Below are positions 44,320 through 61,215 of a DNA stretch of 64,000 nucleotides, piece after piece; the stretch's first letter is position 1, and each line of letters starts with the position of its first letter. The notes beneath the pieces were generated by a model. The model saw nothing but the letters and a program-made list of their open reading frames with translations, did not search any database and was not told where the DNA came from. The stretch is from contig NC_092250.1 of the NCBI RefSeq assembly GCF_036320965.1, positions 11,677,100-11,741,099 of the forward strand. The letters are read 5' to 3'. The DNA comes from Panulirus ornatus (taxonomy: Eukaryota; Arthropoda; Malacostraca; Decapoda; Palinuridae). Position numbers and translations under genes: made by a program.

Positions 44320-44851
44320 GCTTTGTCGCTGTCTCCCGCGTTTGCGAGGTAGCGCAAGGAAACAGACGAAAGCAATGGCCCAACCCACCCCCATACACAT
44401 GTATATACATACGTCCACACACGCAAATATACATACCTACACAGCTTTCCGTGGTTTACCCCAGACGCTTCACATGCCTTGATTCAATCCACTTACAGCA
44501 CGTCAACCCCGGTATACCACATCGCTCCAATTCACTCTATTCCTTGCCCTCCTTTCACCCTCCTGCATGTTCAGGCCCCGATCACACAAAATCTTTTTCA
44601 CTCCATCTTTCCACCTCCAATTTGGTCTCCCTCTTCTCCTCGTTCCCTCCACCTCCGACACATATATCCTCTTGGTCAATCTTTCCTCACTCATTCTCTC
44701 CATGTGCCCAAACCATTTCAAAACACCCTCTTCTGCTCTCTCAACCACGCTCTTTTTATTTCCACACATCTCTCTTACCCTTACGTTACCTACTCGATCA
44801 AACCACCTCACACCACACATTGTCCTCAAACATCTCATTTCCAGCACATCC

Positions 44852-44855
<4 letters not shown>
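44320..44855 (-). mobile_element. LINE-A copy, C-terminal part
   Basis: Minus-strand, short 3'UTR type. The frame is open from the TA junction (MDVLEMRCLRTMCGVRWFDR) to SDVVYRG at 44503. The tail is the CAAAGC-poly(A) variant. Confidence 0.94.

Positions 44856-44856
<1 letters not shown>

Positions 44857-44923
<67 letters not shown>
44857..44923. repeat. (TA)n microsatellite
   Basis: Between a LINE-A 5' truncation and the outer end of the rearranged LINE-A copy at 44924. Confidence 0.98.
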
Positions 44924-44927
<4 letters not shown>

Positions 44928-47535
44928 ACATACACATGTACATAATTCATACTGTCTGCCCTTATTCATTCTCGTCGCCACCATGCCACACATGACATGA
45001 CGACCCCCTGAACCTGCATGTGCACGAGGAAGTGCTAGGAAAAGACACAAAGGCCACATTTGTTCACACTCAGTCTCAAGCTGTCATGTATAAAGCACCG
45101 AAACCACAGCTCCCATTCCACATCCGAGCCCCACACAACTTTCCATGGTTTACCCCAGACGCTTCACATGCCCTGGTTCAATTCATTGACAGCACGTCGA
45201 CCCCGGTATACCACATCGTTCCAATTCACTCTACTCCTTGCAAGCCTTTCACCCTCTTGTATGTTCAGGCCCCGATCACTCAAAATCTTTTTCACTCCAT
45301 CTTTTCACTTCCAATTTGGTCTCCCACTTCTCCTCGTTCCCTCCACCTCCGACACATATATCCTCTTGGTCAATCTTTCCTCACTCATTCTCTCAATGTG
45401 ACCAAACCATTTCAAAACACCCTCTTCTGCTCTCTCAACCATACTCTTCTTATTACCACACATCTCTCTTACCCTCTCATTACTTACTCGATCAAACCAC
45501 CTAACACCACATATTGTCCTCAAACATCTCATTGCCAGCACATCGACCTTCCTCAGCACAACTCTATCTATAGCCAACGCCTCGCAACCATATAACATTG
45601 TTGGAACAACTATTCCTTCAAACATACCCATTTTTGCTTTCCAAGGTAACGTTCTCAACTTTCACACATTTTTCAACGGTCCCAGAACTTTCGCCCCCTT
45701 CCCCATCCTATGATTCACTTCCGCTTCCAAGGTTACATCCGCTGCTAAACTACTCACATATATCTAAAACATTTCACTTCCTCCAGGTTTTCTCCATTCA
45801 AACTTACCTCCCAATTGACTTGTCCCTCAACCCTACTGTACCTAATAACCTTGCTCTTATTCACATTTACTCTCAACTTTCTTCTTTCACACACTTTGCC
45901 GAACTCAGTCACCAGCTTCTGCAGTTTCTCACCCGAATCAGCCACCAGCGCTGCATCATCACCTAACACCAAATGACTCACTTCCCAAGCTCTCTCACCT
46001 ACAACAGACTGCATACTTGCCCCTCTTTCCAAAACTATTGCATTCGCCTCCCTAACATCCCCATCCATAAACAAATTAAACAACCATGGAGACACCACGC
46101 GCCCCTGCTGCAAACCAACATTCATTGAGACCCAATCACTTTCCTCTCTTCCTACACGTACACATGCTTTACATCCTCGATAAAAACTTTTCACTGCTTC
46201 TAACAACTTGCCTCCCGCACCATATATTCTTAATATCTTCCACAGAGCATCTTTATCAACTCTATCATATGCCTTCTCCAGATCCATAAATGCTACATAC
46301 AAATACATTTGCTTTTCTAAGTATTTCTCATATACATTCTTCAAAACAAACACCTGATCCACACATCCTCTACCACTTCTGAAACCACACTGCTCTTCCC
46401 CAGTCTGATGCTCTGTACATGCCTTCACCCTCTCAATCAATACCCTCCCATCTACTTTCACAGGAATACTCAACAAATTTATACCTCTGTAATTTGCGCA
46501 CTGACTTTTATCCCCCTTTGCCTTTGTACAATGGCACTATGCATGCATTCCGCCAATCCTCAGGCACCTCAACATGCGTCATACATACATTCAATAACTT
46601 TACCAACCAGTCAACGATACAACCACCCCCTTTTTTAATAAATTCCACTGCAATACCATCCAAACCAACTGCCTTGCCGGCTTTCATCTTCCGCAAAGCT
46701 TTTACTACCTCTTCTCTGTTTACCAAATCATTCTACCTAACTCTCTCACTTTGCACACCACCTCGACCAAAATACCCTATATCTGGCACTCTATCATGAA
46801 ACACATTCAACAAACCTTCAAAATACTCACTCCATCTCCTCACATCACCACTACTTATTATTACCTCCCCATTAGCCCCCTTCACTTATGTTCCCATTTG
46901 TTCCCTTGTCTTACGCACTTTCTTTACCTCCTTTCAAAACATCTTCTTGTTTTGCCTAAAATTTAATGATACTCTCTCACTCCAACTCTCATTTGCCCTC
47001 TCTTTTACCTCTTGCACCTTTCTCTTAACCTCCTGCCTCTCTTTTATACATCTCCCAGTCTTTTGCATTAGTTCCCTGCAAAAATCGCCCAAATGCCTCT
47101 CTCTTCTCTTTCACTAATAATCTTACTTCTTCATCCCATCACTCATTACACTTTCTAATCTGCCCATCTCCCACGCTTCTCATGCCACAAACATCTTTTG
47201 CGCGAGCCATACCTGCTTCCCTGAATGCATCCCATTCCTCCCCCACTCCCCTTACGTCCTCTGTTCTCAGCTTTTTCAGTTCTATACTCTGTCTCTCCTG
47301 GTTCTTCCTCACACAAGTCTCCTTCCCAAGCTCACTTACTCTCACCACTCTCTTCACCCCAACATTCTGTGTCTGTGTCTGGGTATGTATAGGTATGTAT
47401 ATTTTGAAATGTATAGGTATGTATATGTGCGTGTGTATGCTATTATACACATGTGTATGTGGGGAGGTTGGGCCATTCTTTCGTCTGTTTCCTTGCGCTA
47501 CCTCGTTAACGCGGGATACAGCGACAAAGTCTAAT
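44924..47535 (+). mobile_element. LINE-A copy with 5' inversion (twin-priming form)
   Basis: One insertion in two pieces. The piece 44924-47367 is on the minus strand and runs from the pre-RT linker (NVGVKRVVRVSELGKETCVR at 47366) to the middle of the long 3'UTR. The piece 47368-47535 is on the plus strand. It begins (TGTGTCTGTGTCTGGG) where the first piece leaves off in the UTR and ends with the tail GATACAGCGACAAAGTCTAA. TA arrays lie on both sides. This layout is the classic product of twin priming during target-primed reverse transcription. Confidence 0.8.
45020..47360 (-). pseudogene. LINE-A linker, RT and C-terminal region, broken
   Basis: Inverted piece of the rearranged copy. The RT core 45754-46476 is open: FRSGRGCVDQVFVLK, FMDLEKAYDRVDKDA, LQQGRVVSPWLFNLFMDGDV, LVLGDDAALVAD. 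Motif C reads LGDD where active copies have FADD, and motif B QGR where others have QGC. Both suggest that this copy was long dead. The C-terminal piece 45305-45658 and the linker region near 46508-47300 are shifted by indels. Confidence 0.88.
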
Positions 47536-47551
47536 AAATAAATGAAATAAA

Positions 47552-47552
<1 letters not shown>

Positions 47553-47630
<78 letters not shown>
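47553..47630. repeat. (TA)n microsatellite
   Basis: Follows the LINE-A tail and precedes the 5' end of SINE-B copy 5. Confidence 0.98.
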
Positions 47631-47632
<2 letters not shown>

Positions 47633-47633
47633 T

Positions 47634-47856
47634 TCCTGGGGATGGGGGAGAAAGATTTCCCACGTATTTCCTGCGTGTCGTAGAAGGCGAGTAAAAGAGG
47701 AGGGAGCGGGGGGCTGGAATTTCTCCACTCCCGTTTTTTACTTTTCCAGAAAAAAAAAATAGAGAAGGGGCCCAAGTGAGGATATTTCCTCTAAGTGTTA
47801 GTCTTGTATTCTTAACGCTACCTCACTAACGCGGGAAAAGGCGAATATGTATGAAA
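47634..47856 (+). mobile_element. SINE-B copy 5
   Basis: Plus-strand full-length copy, TCCTGGGGATGGGGGAG to AACGCGGGAAAAGGCGAATA, then a short A/G tail and TA array. More diverged than copies 1-4. Confidence 0.88.
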
Positions 47857-47877
47857 AAAAGAAGAAAAAAAAAAATT

Positions 47878-47886
47878 TATATATAT

Positions 47887-47966
<80 letters not shown>
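47878..47966. repeat. (TA)n microsatellite
   Basis: 3' flank of SINE-B copy 5. Confidence 0.98.
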
Positions 47967-47967
<1 letters not shown>

Positions 47968-48474
47968 AAAAGACAACCAACATCAAGGTGCAACAACATA
48001 GAATGTACATTATAGTACAAAACAGAAATAAAATGTGTGCACAGCCACGTTGTGAGTACAAGTTGGCAACACTGGCACACAGACGCTGGAAGCGGTTAGA
48101 ATCCTCCAGCTGGCAAGACCTTCATACAGAATCCACTCGCAAGTTGCACCTCAAGACACTCAAAACTCGCAACTCAAGTGGACACAGTTGCACGCTAGGA
48201 GTGCCAGAAACCAGAAGACTTCCGCAAGAGGATAAGTAGAGAGTAAAAGATAAAACCACAGGCACAGAGAACAAAGCCATGACAAAACAATGGTACTGGT
48301 ACAAATGAATAAAAAACAGAGCATGATATCATGAGTGATTAATACTAGTAATCAGTAGCAGAATAAATGATGCTGATGATTAATATTAGATTCGATAATA
48401 CCACTGGTAATTGGCTGCAGATTAATCTGGACTGGTTATTAACATCTCAGTAATTGATATAAGAGCATACTTTC

Positions 48475-48477
<3 letters not shown>
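47967..48477. other. no gene seen
   Basis: Unique-looking sequence. Contains AACTCAAGTGG and other short words but nothing I can assign. Confidence 0.4.
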
Positions 48478-48540
<63 letters not shown>

Positions 48541-48543
48541 TAT
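48478..48543. repeat. (TA)n microsatellite
   Basis: TA array with a short ACATATATATGG end. Confidence 0.98.
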
Positions 48544-48639
48544 GGCTTTCCGCCTCCATGTTGCCACTGGTTATTAACACCAGAGAAATCTTTGTTTTGT
48601 TATCAACATAACAGTAATTAATATCCGTTTCACCTTGTA

Positions 48640-48640
48640 C

Positions 48641-48722
<82 letters not shown>
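48640..48722. repeat. (TA)n microsatellite
   Basis: TA array, followed at 48723 by CGCGGGAAACAGCAAATAATAAATG, which resembles a worn LINE-A tail end. Confidence 0.97.
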
Positions 48723-48724
<2 letters not shown>

Positions 48725-48780
48725 CGGGAAACAGCAAATAATAAATGATAATAATACAAATGATAAATTATATATATATA

Positions 48781-51404
<2,624 letters not shown>

Positions 51405-51480
51405 ATCTCTCTCCGTCGTGTATCAGTTAGTATTCTTGACCGAGGCGCATTCACGAGCTACTTGGCAATCGGTCCTCAAT
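51405..51480 (+). mobile_element. tRNA-derived SINE, copy 3 (decayed)
   Basis: TCTCCGTCGTGTATCAGTTA, GTATTCTTGACCGAGGCGCA, TTCACGAGCTACTTGG resembles the head of the copy at 36140 (TCCGTGGTGTAGTGGTTAAC, GTTCCTGACAGCGACGCA, GCCACGGGCCGCC). The B box is no longer clear. Confidence 0.5.
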
Positions 51481-51487
51481 CCACCCA

Positions 51488-51547
51488 GTGTTAATGAGGT
51501 GCCCATGATTAGGGCATTCACTTCCTTATGCCATCTTAACTGAAATG
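51488..51547 (+). repeat. dispersed motif E, copy 5
   Basis: CAGTGTTAATGAGGTGCCCA, TGATTAGGGCATTCACTTCC, TTATGCCATCTTAAC; strongly diverged. Confidence 0.5.
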
Positions 51548-52349
51548 AAAAAAAAGATATATCCAATCAAGACGCCTTTATATGCCGTCTTTTTGTAATA
51601 GCCTCAATTCACTGCTTGGTGTAGACCGGAGTTGGTGGCCGCAGGTGTAAAAGGCTCGCCAGTGATGTAGAGTCACGGCCAATAGTCCTGGACAAGTCAA
51701 TTAAGAATGTACTACGATCGTAGCCAGCATGGAGTTGCGTTGGATAAGAGGCTGGACACCGAAAGCGAGAATTGATGAGTTGGATCAGGACTGTTGAATG
51801 TTAGCCTCATCAGTGAGTGATGATAGAGTGATGGGGCACCACAAGCGGTGCTGACAAGCTAGATGTAACTTCCCCTCTGGCGAGAATCCGGCTATGTACA
51901 TATATATATATATATAAGGTATATGTGCACGTTGTGCTGATCCATGCAGGGAGCAATCAGTTCAAGGCATGGTGTGCAGATCGTTAATTAACCACTGGTA
52001 GATGCCAACACTTCATCAAAGGCCACGTACACGTCGTGAGGATATTCATGTTGCTATCCCAGTATATACCAGTTGTCGAAGTATGACTCACACGAAAAGG
52101 ATAAGTGAACGATTATTTGATGATCTGTTTACTCTCAGACACACGTAGATATGAATATATGAACAAGAGCTAGGAACAAAGAGCAAGCATAATAGAACCC
52201 AACATTTACTGGACAGAAAAGGAAGACAAAAGAACAACTCCTCACATAACGCCTGGCCGAGTGTCTGAGATGGGCAGACTGACGTGTTTGTATGGTGGAC
52301 TCAGGGTTCTGTGAGGTGCCCGTTTTGACCTAGAACGTGACACACTTAT
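51548..52349. other. no gene seen
   Basis: Unique-looking sequence with a short TATATA run at 51898-51917. Confidence 0.4.

Positions 52350-52417
<68 letters not shown>
52350..52417. repeat. (CT)n microsatellite
   Basis: CT array followed within 45 bp by a TA array. Confidence 0.98.
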
Positions 52418-52423
<6 letters not shown>

Positions 52424-52455
52424 CCCTAAGTGTCTCTTTATCCTATCTCTCTTTT

Positions 52456-52457
<2 letters not shown>

Positions 52458-52517
<60 letters not shown>
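52458..52517. repeat. (TA)n microsatellite
   Basis: TA array within pyrimidine-rich sequence. Confidence 0.98.
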
Positions 52518-52520
<3 letters not shown>

Positions 52521-53161
52521 CTCTCAACCTTTCTCCTTTCTCGTGTCCACTAATTTCTTCCCTACGGCGTCAACCCTCATTCTCTGTCTCCGTCTTTCTT
52601 CGTTTTCCTTCATTCACACCCGTCGTGTCTAGCCTCACCTGCAGCACTTCCCTCTCTTCTTACTCTTTTGATTTCTTTCCCCTCGCTATTCCTTTCCGGT
52701 CTTCCCTTTCCCAAAATTCTTCGTCTGTAGTGTCTCCTCTCACTTCCTTTTCTTTCCCATTGATTTTTCTCTGCTTCAGCGTTTTCCATCTTCTTTCGCC
52801 TGTCTCTATCTTTTTTCTCCATTGTCACCCATCACCTGTCCCCTCCAACGTTTTCCATCACCACTCCTCTCTATCAATTCCCAGCACACTTGAATATCAG
52901 CGTCTCTCTCCGCTCCATCATATTCCTTCAACTCGCTTCAGGTAACTCATTCTCGTCTCTCCTCACACCATCTCTCCCTCTAGGCGTCCGCACTGACTCC
53001 TTCCTTCTTCTTTTGTCTCTTTTGACACACTTAAAGAATTTTGTTCTCATAATTACGACTCCCAGACTGGGATGAGATAGAACTGAGCATCACAAAAGGG
53101 TTTCTCCCAGCAAGTCAGAGATGTAGTTGTATAAAAGTTGAAATTTATGTCCCACTGTCGC
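52518..53161. other. pyrimidine-rich, no gene seen
   Basis: The open frame running through here (to 52942) is Ser/Leu/Pro-rich low complexity. Confidence 0.4.
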
Positions 53162-53430
53162 CTCGACAGGACATTCCTCCTCATTTTAACGTAGCAATAT
53201 AATGCAAAGGTCACTGACTGTCTTTCACTGTTATGTTTGTACTCCCTCCTTTTGTCTGACTGACTGTGTATCTGTGGCTCTGTATCCTATGTACCCTCGA
53301 CGTGACATTCCTCCTAATTTTCAAGTGGCAATATATCTAAGAGGTCACAGTCTCTTTCTGTTATGCTTGTACTCACTCCCTCTGTCTGACTGTCTTTCTA
53401 TCTGTGGCTCTGTATCCTCTCCTCTTATCT
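53162..53430 (+). repeat. 134-bp tandem duplication
   Basis: CTCGACAGGACATTCCTCCT at 53162 and CTCGACGTGACATTCCTCCT at 53296 open two similar units. Both include GTCTGACTG and TATCTGTGGCTCTGTATCCT. Confidence 0.85.
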
Positions 53431-53525
53431 GTCTCTTTGCCTGGCTGTATGTCTGTTCATTCATCTACCACCTGGGCATATAACATCATTAGTAGGAAAG
53501 CAAACTTATCCAATATAGTCTTACG

Positions 53526-53627
53526 GTTATGACGGGTAGTGTGTATAGAATTCCTTGTAAAAGTTGTGATAGGCTTTATCTTGGCCAGGCAGGCAGAGAG
53601 TTATCAACACGTATTAACCAACGTATA
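53526..53627 (+). pseudogene. Penelope-like GIY-YIG endonuclease scrap
   Basis: One frame reads VMTGSVYRIPCKSC, then DRLYLGQAGRELSTRINQR, and stops at 53628. The VYrIPCkxC..xYiGqTgRxLxtRixqH pattern is the start of the GIY-YIG nuclease carried by Penelope-like retroelements, which nicks the target site. Here GIY/YIG are represented by GSVY and YLG. Only ~34 codons remain, and the catalytic Arg-containing helix begins but is cut off. A LINE-A fragment follows at 53636. DIRS-like or stand-alone GIY-YIG genes are less likely alternatives. Confidence 0.7.
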
Positions 53628-53635
53628 TAATGCAA

Positions 53636-53885
53636 TGTTGAACATGCAGTGGGGTGAAAGGCATGCACGGCATAAAGTGAATTGGAAGGATGTCAGTGGG
53701 CTGAAGCGTGGCATGTGTAGCAGCTGTGAGGAATTACGGAATGGACTGGGGGGCCTGGTTGTTGATAGGAAGTTGTGGATTCAGTGCATTACACATGACA
53801 GCGAGAGAATGGATATGACCAATGGGGCCTTTCATTCTCTCTTCCTAGCTCTACCTCGCTTAATCGGAAGATGGCAAACAAGTAG
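53636..53885 (+). mobile_element. LINE-A fragment, old, 3' end
   Basis: GAACATGCAGTGGGGTGAAA, then AAAGTGAATTGGAAGGATGT, GTGCATTACACATGACAG and CTACCTCGCTTAATCGGAAG. It ends at the internal tail-like motif, not the terminal tail. Confidence 0.8.
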
Positions 53886-54345
53886 GAAACGAAGAAAATA
53901 CATAGCGTTAGGAACTGGCAGGATGATAATGTCTTATTCCAACATAAACCTTCATGTACCACCTCCACCATTATAATTCAAAAACGTGTTCTGGAAAGTA
54001 ATATTGTGGAATCCTGTTCCCTGCAGGTTCCTTTAGGTAAAAGATACAATTAATCTTAGCTCTGTGCATGTTACAAATGATGCTTTAATGACAGATTTGA
54101 TCTGTGAGGAGTTTCTTCTGATCTGAGGTCAGGTTGACGAGCTAGGTCAGATGAAACCTTCCGACCCCTGGGCAACTGTGACCTTTCTCTGTCTGTCAGT
54201 AGCATTGTGTATATACACCGTTTCTGATGTACCTCCTTGTCGTTTGCTCTAAACATGTAATATAAAAAAGATCTTGTGAATTTTCTTGCTTCGTTCGTTT
54301 AGTTTCACATGTAAATAATTTGCAGAGACTGTTTTTCTCATCAAC
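53886..54345. other. no gene seen
   Basis: Unique-looking sequence before the next LINE-A insertion. Confidence 0.4.
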
Positions 54346-54374
54346 AAATATATATATATTATTATTATTATTAT
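54346..54374. repeat. TA and TTA repeats
   Basis: TATATATAT then (TTA)6, the 3'-terminal microsatellite of the adjoining minus-strand LINE-A copy ((TAA)n in sense). Confidence 0.95.
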
Positions 54375-57034
<2,660 letters not shown>

Positions 57035-60000
57035 ATATGATACGTGTATCAAAATATGTATTGTTCACGTGTAAATCAATGTAAACAAGATTCAACTATC
57101 GGGCACACTTTGGTAAAATTATTCACATACAGTACGTGTTACCGGACTCCACCTGCTTGAGGTTACACGGCATCATTTTCAGAGAGACAGTTGGTGTAGA
57201 GATGCTTTTTGGCTTTGCTGTCCTGTTTCTGTCTAGCTAAGAAATCTGGGCTCATCCCCTGTGCTCCTGTAAGGATGGGCCACACCAAGGAAGCCATCAG
57301 ACCTCACCAATCGTACATTCTCAAAATATTTTCATTATCTTCCTCGAGGACCTAAAAGTTCCGTAACTCAGTTTCCTCAGCTGTAACAGCCAGCCTTTTC
57401 ACCTTCTTCCTAATCGTTCTCCCTATCAATTAAACTAGACTTTATCGTGTGATGTTATGTGTTCTCTTAGCCACTTTCTCTTCGATAATAGATCATGTCT
57501 TATGGTATGATACTACGAAGAATTCTTCGAGACATTTTTCCGCATCATTTTATTTTACCAAAAATGATTCGGTATGATGATATTGATCGTTGTTCTTTAA
57601 TTAGCGCCAGTCTTAGAAGTCTTCCAGTTCTGCGGTATCATCAGTACTTTTTATTAATATATATAATCTGTTGATGTAATCCTTGCCCACTGCAAGTCTG
57701 CGGTGTGTCTCACTCACTCCCCCAGAAGGTCGCGTCCTTGACTTGAGTTTCAAAGGATAAAGATCTGGCATACAGATGCCTTGTAGGTCTACCAAGACTT
57801 CCATCCAGTTCACCAGTGCAATGCTATTACAAGATAGACTGGCAGAAGCAGGTTGTCTAAAGACAGTGATAGCCATAGCGACGGGCTTGTCATGTCAAAC
57901 GGAAGAGCTGACCAGCTGGAAGCAAGCCATTTTTCACCTAAAATCATGTTTACGTGTAAATGTAAAAAGGAGTGTCCGTACATATGATTGCTGACGTCAA
58001 GGCTGGATATGACATACGTCTTGAGATGAACACCTTATCAAAAACACTGTTTGTATTCCATATCATTATAGATCACTTTGGATTAATTATCTGATTGTTA
58101 GACGAAAAAGAATCAGAATTATCGGCAGATTATTGGTGGAAAGTCTGTGTGCAATGTTTGTTTCTCTTTATACCCGAGAACATCGTGGACGACCAAACAT
58201 TGTCTGGGATATCTTGTGTTCGTATACCATCACCATTGTTACCTCTTGTTGACAGTGAACTCAACGTTCAGATCATATCTCAAAGTAAAACTAGTGAATA
58301 CGTCACGTCTTGAGAAATAAATAGTCAAGACGAAGCAGCTTAAATCATTGTAGGTGCGTTCTAGAATTTCATTAATCATTAGACTTTGAATATATTCGTC
58401 TAATTTCTACTGCATGGCCAACTGCAGGTAATGTATGGTCTGTTGTTTCTTGCAGACGGATCATCTTTCCGTCAATGGCTAAGAGTTTTATCTTTAGTTT
58501 TGCAGTTCTATATCTGTGATCATCATTCATTGCTAATATCACTCATACCACACAACCGGTGGCAGAACTTTTGTGTTGTCTGTTTATGTTTACACAAGAG
58601 GCAAACTTTGCCATGATTGCTGAATGTTATAGGGCCAGCCTAAACTGGGATAGCCCATACGAGAATCCAACCCAAGCAAAAATTAAAGCGTGTCTATGTT
58701 TTCCTCATATCCCGTGTGTATAACAATAATGTGTGCACACCATGGTCGATATTATGTGCATAGGAATTTCACGATAATGTTCATAGCTTGGTAATTGCTG
58801 TATAAGCGTAATGTTTTGTTTTACTGTAAAAGATAGATATTTTCTTCTATTTTCTTCCTACGCGAGAACTTAAAATCAGTAATACAGAAGCGTAGGGGGA
58901 AAAGAAAACTAAATATCTCTGGTTGTAAGCTGTGTAGATCGTCCATTACAAAACAGTGGTGTTAACGAAAATTATCATAAGATAGTGACACAGCTTTCTC
59001 TTTTTTGAGAAGTGAATTGTACCTTTGGTTATTATAGTTATCCTTAGAATATGACTATTTTTCTTTTTCTTTTTTTGTCTTTCAATGAAAAAGAGCCATT
59101 TTCTATGGTGATCATTTCTTTCAGCAACTGCGCCCATAGATGGCGCTTTTTGCGTGGCCTTCGGCGTCATGCTGAAGATAGTGAACATATGTTTCACTTA
59201 TGGTTCCTTGGTTTCAGTTCACACGGAACACTGGCGCCTTGTGGATGTAGCCAGTGTGTCTGTGTTGGTAAGATTGTGTTTAGTGAGTTTTTAGGCAATT
59301 TTATTTGTGCTGCGTTGTGAAAACTGTTTAAATACTACTGGATATAAGAAGGATAGTTGAGACACTAATTCATCCACTTCGACTGTATATACAACCCAAA
59401 AGTGTGTACATTTAGTCGTTGACGTCACGGAGATCACAAACGTTCGTCATGTTCCACATGAGCGGTGAATCACTGAACGAGACTTCGAGACCCAGGAACA
59501 AGTTGGTGATATTTCATCCCACATAATTTACCCTTATTTCTTTAGTTAGGCTTTGATTCTCTTAACAGTTTTATACAGCAAAACAATACGGTTATGTTGT
59601 TTGTAAATGACGTAGAATCTACACAGTCTTTTTTATTATACTTTATGCTTGGTGCAAGCACGAACCGCTTCGAGGCTCCGGAACCCAACCCGACCCGAGA
59701 CCCGAAGTGTTACATCTTTACTCACTTCCTTCATCCACCCTTTTCAAGGCTAAATCTATAGGTTTTCGCATCTCCTTCGACGACATTTCCTTGCTCTGCT
59801 CTTTCCTGTTGTTTTTCTTTTATATTCTTATTCCAATTTCTCTCGCACGCCGTGCAAGTTAGCTACGTTACCTCGCGTAAAGCTAAATTACGTGACCATA
59901 CTTGCATCTTTGATAGTTCTATGTCTCTGTATATGTTTCCCTTCCGTACCACGTATCATTTTTACTAGAAAACGCTCCTTTCATCAGCTCTGCTAGAAGA

Positions 60001-60199
60001 TCTACATTATCATACTTGTTCCTCTATTGCTTCACTTCAGAACACGTCACGTATTTTCTCTAGCTGAGTCACCTCACACACATTCAGCTAAAATGACAGA
60101 CAAACATCTAATTGATTGTTATAAACATTTTTTCACACCACCATCAACATTTATTGTTACTCAGTATTCCTTTTTGGAAGCTTGATGAAACATCTCCGC

Positions 60200-60200
<1 letters not shown>
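57035..60200. other. AT-rich, no gene seen
   Basis: About 3.2 kb, the longest stretch free of the repeat families above. Open frames are short (at most about 90 codons) and show no motif I recognise. Confidence 0.4.

Positions 60201-60231
<31 letters not shown>
60201..60231. repeat. (CA)n microsatellite
   Basis: Short perfect CA array. Confidence 0.97.
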
Positions 60232-60234
<3 letters not shown>

Positions 60235-61079
60235 ACTTATTCGACTAATTCTTTATCTACAAGAATCCATCACACACCCTCCGGTTACATGACGCCGCTG
60301 TACCATCTTAATCTGTTTTTTCTGTCGCCATTATGTTACATTTGAAAGAAACGTTGTAGTTCTTATTTCTTTTTCTCTTTAGGAGAAATTCCTTCGGCCT
60401 TCCACTCACTGTGTGTTTTTCCTTATCACTGACTCTTCCCATCTGTTCCCACGTGTTCCCTGGTTCACCCCAGCAGCACGCTGAGTGCGTAGTGTAAAGT
60501 TCCGTGGAACACAAAGTAACTTGCCGCTGATCGACGAAACATATATTTCTTATCAGTATTCATGACCTTTTTTTCTGGACCATTGACGAGGGTTTTATTC
60601 GTTCCTGAAATATGTTAGGGATGACATCAGCATTCTGTTATGAGGCAGTTGTGATTAGTTCCACGTAAGTAAAAGGTTTATGACCAGCTAATCCCATCCA
60701 TCACAAAGACGTAATACATTGTCTTCATTCCCATTACTCCCATTTCAATTTTCTAAGCACCTACATGTATGTACGTTGCTCAAACCCTGTATTCCTGTAG
60801 TCAACAATGCGGCCACTTCTACATTTTGTTTCTAGACATTATCTCAACATTTCCTTCTTCATCACATAAGTCTTACCATCTCTTCTGTCAAAGTTCGTCT
60901 TGCAGCAAATGTCTGTTTCTTTATCTCTTCCCCCTAAAGAAAGGTAGACTTAATCCAGGTGTTCAACATTCTGAACAAGTTCCGATAAAGTAAATCACGA
61001 ACATCTTTTCGAAATACAAGAAAATACGGTTTCCAGGACAAATGGAATAAAAATCAAAGCTAAAAAGATCAAGTACGGA
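60232..61079. other. no gene seen
   Basis: No recognisable gene. The end may already be part of the LINE relic that follows. Confidence 0.4.
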
Positions 61080-61215
61080 CGTGGAAAAAAAGCTTTTTTC
61101 CTATAGGTGTGTTAAACACTGGAATAAGATACCGTCAGACGTAGTGAATACAAAGACTATAAATTCCTTCAAAAGTCGTTTATACAAATATTCTATAAAT
61201 TCAGGTCTACTCTGA
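61080..61215 (+). pseudogene. CR1/Jockey-type LINE C-terminal end, relic 4
   Basis: The frame 61120-61215 reads WNKIPSDVVNTKTINSFKSR, then LYKYSINSGLL and a TGA. The preceding AFF..RVVK-like part lies one nucleotide out of frame. The pattern W N x (I/L) P x x V V x A x x (I/V) x x F K x x L (D/Y) K is the usual end of CR1/Jockey-type LINE proteins. The terminal TGA may be the native stop. Confidence 0.75.

Noticed and set aside
43790..44482. A 230-codon open frame
   Set aside because: It fuses pyrimidine-rich low-complexity sequence, a TA array, and the antisense of a LINE-A tail, so it is not a gene.
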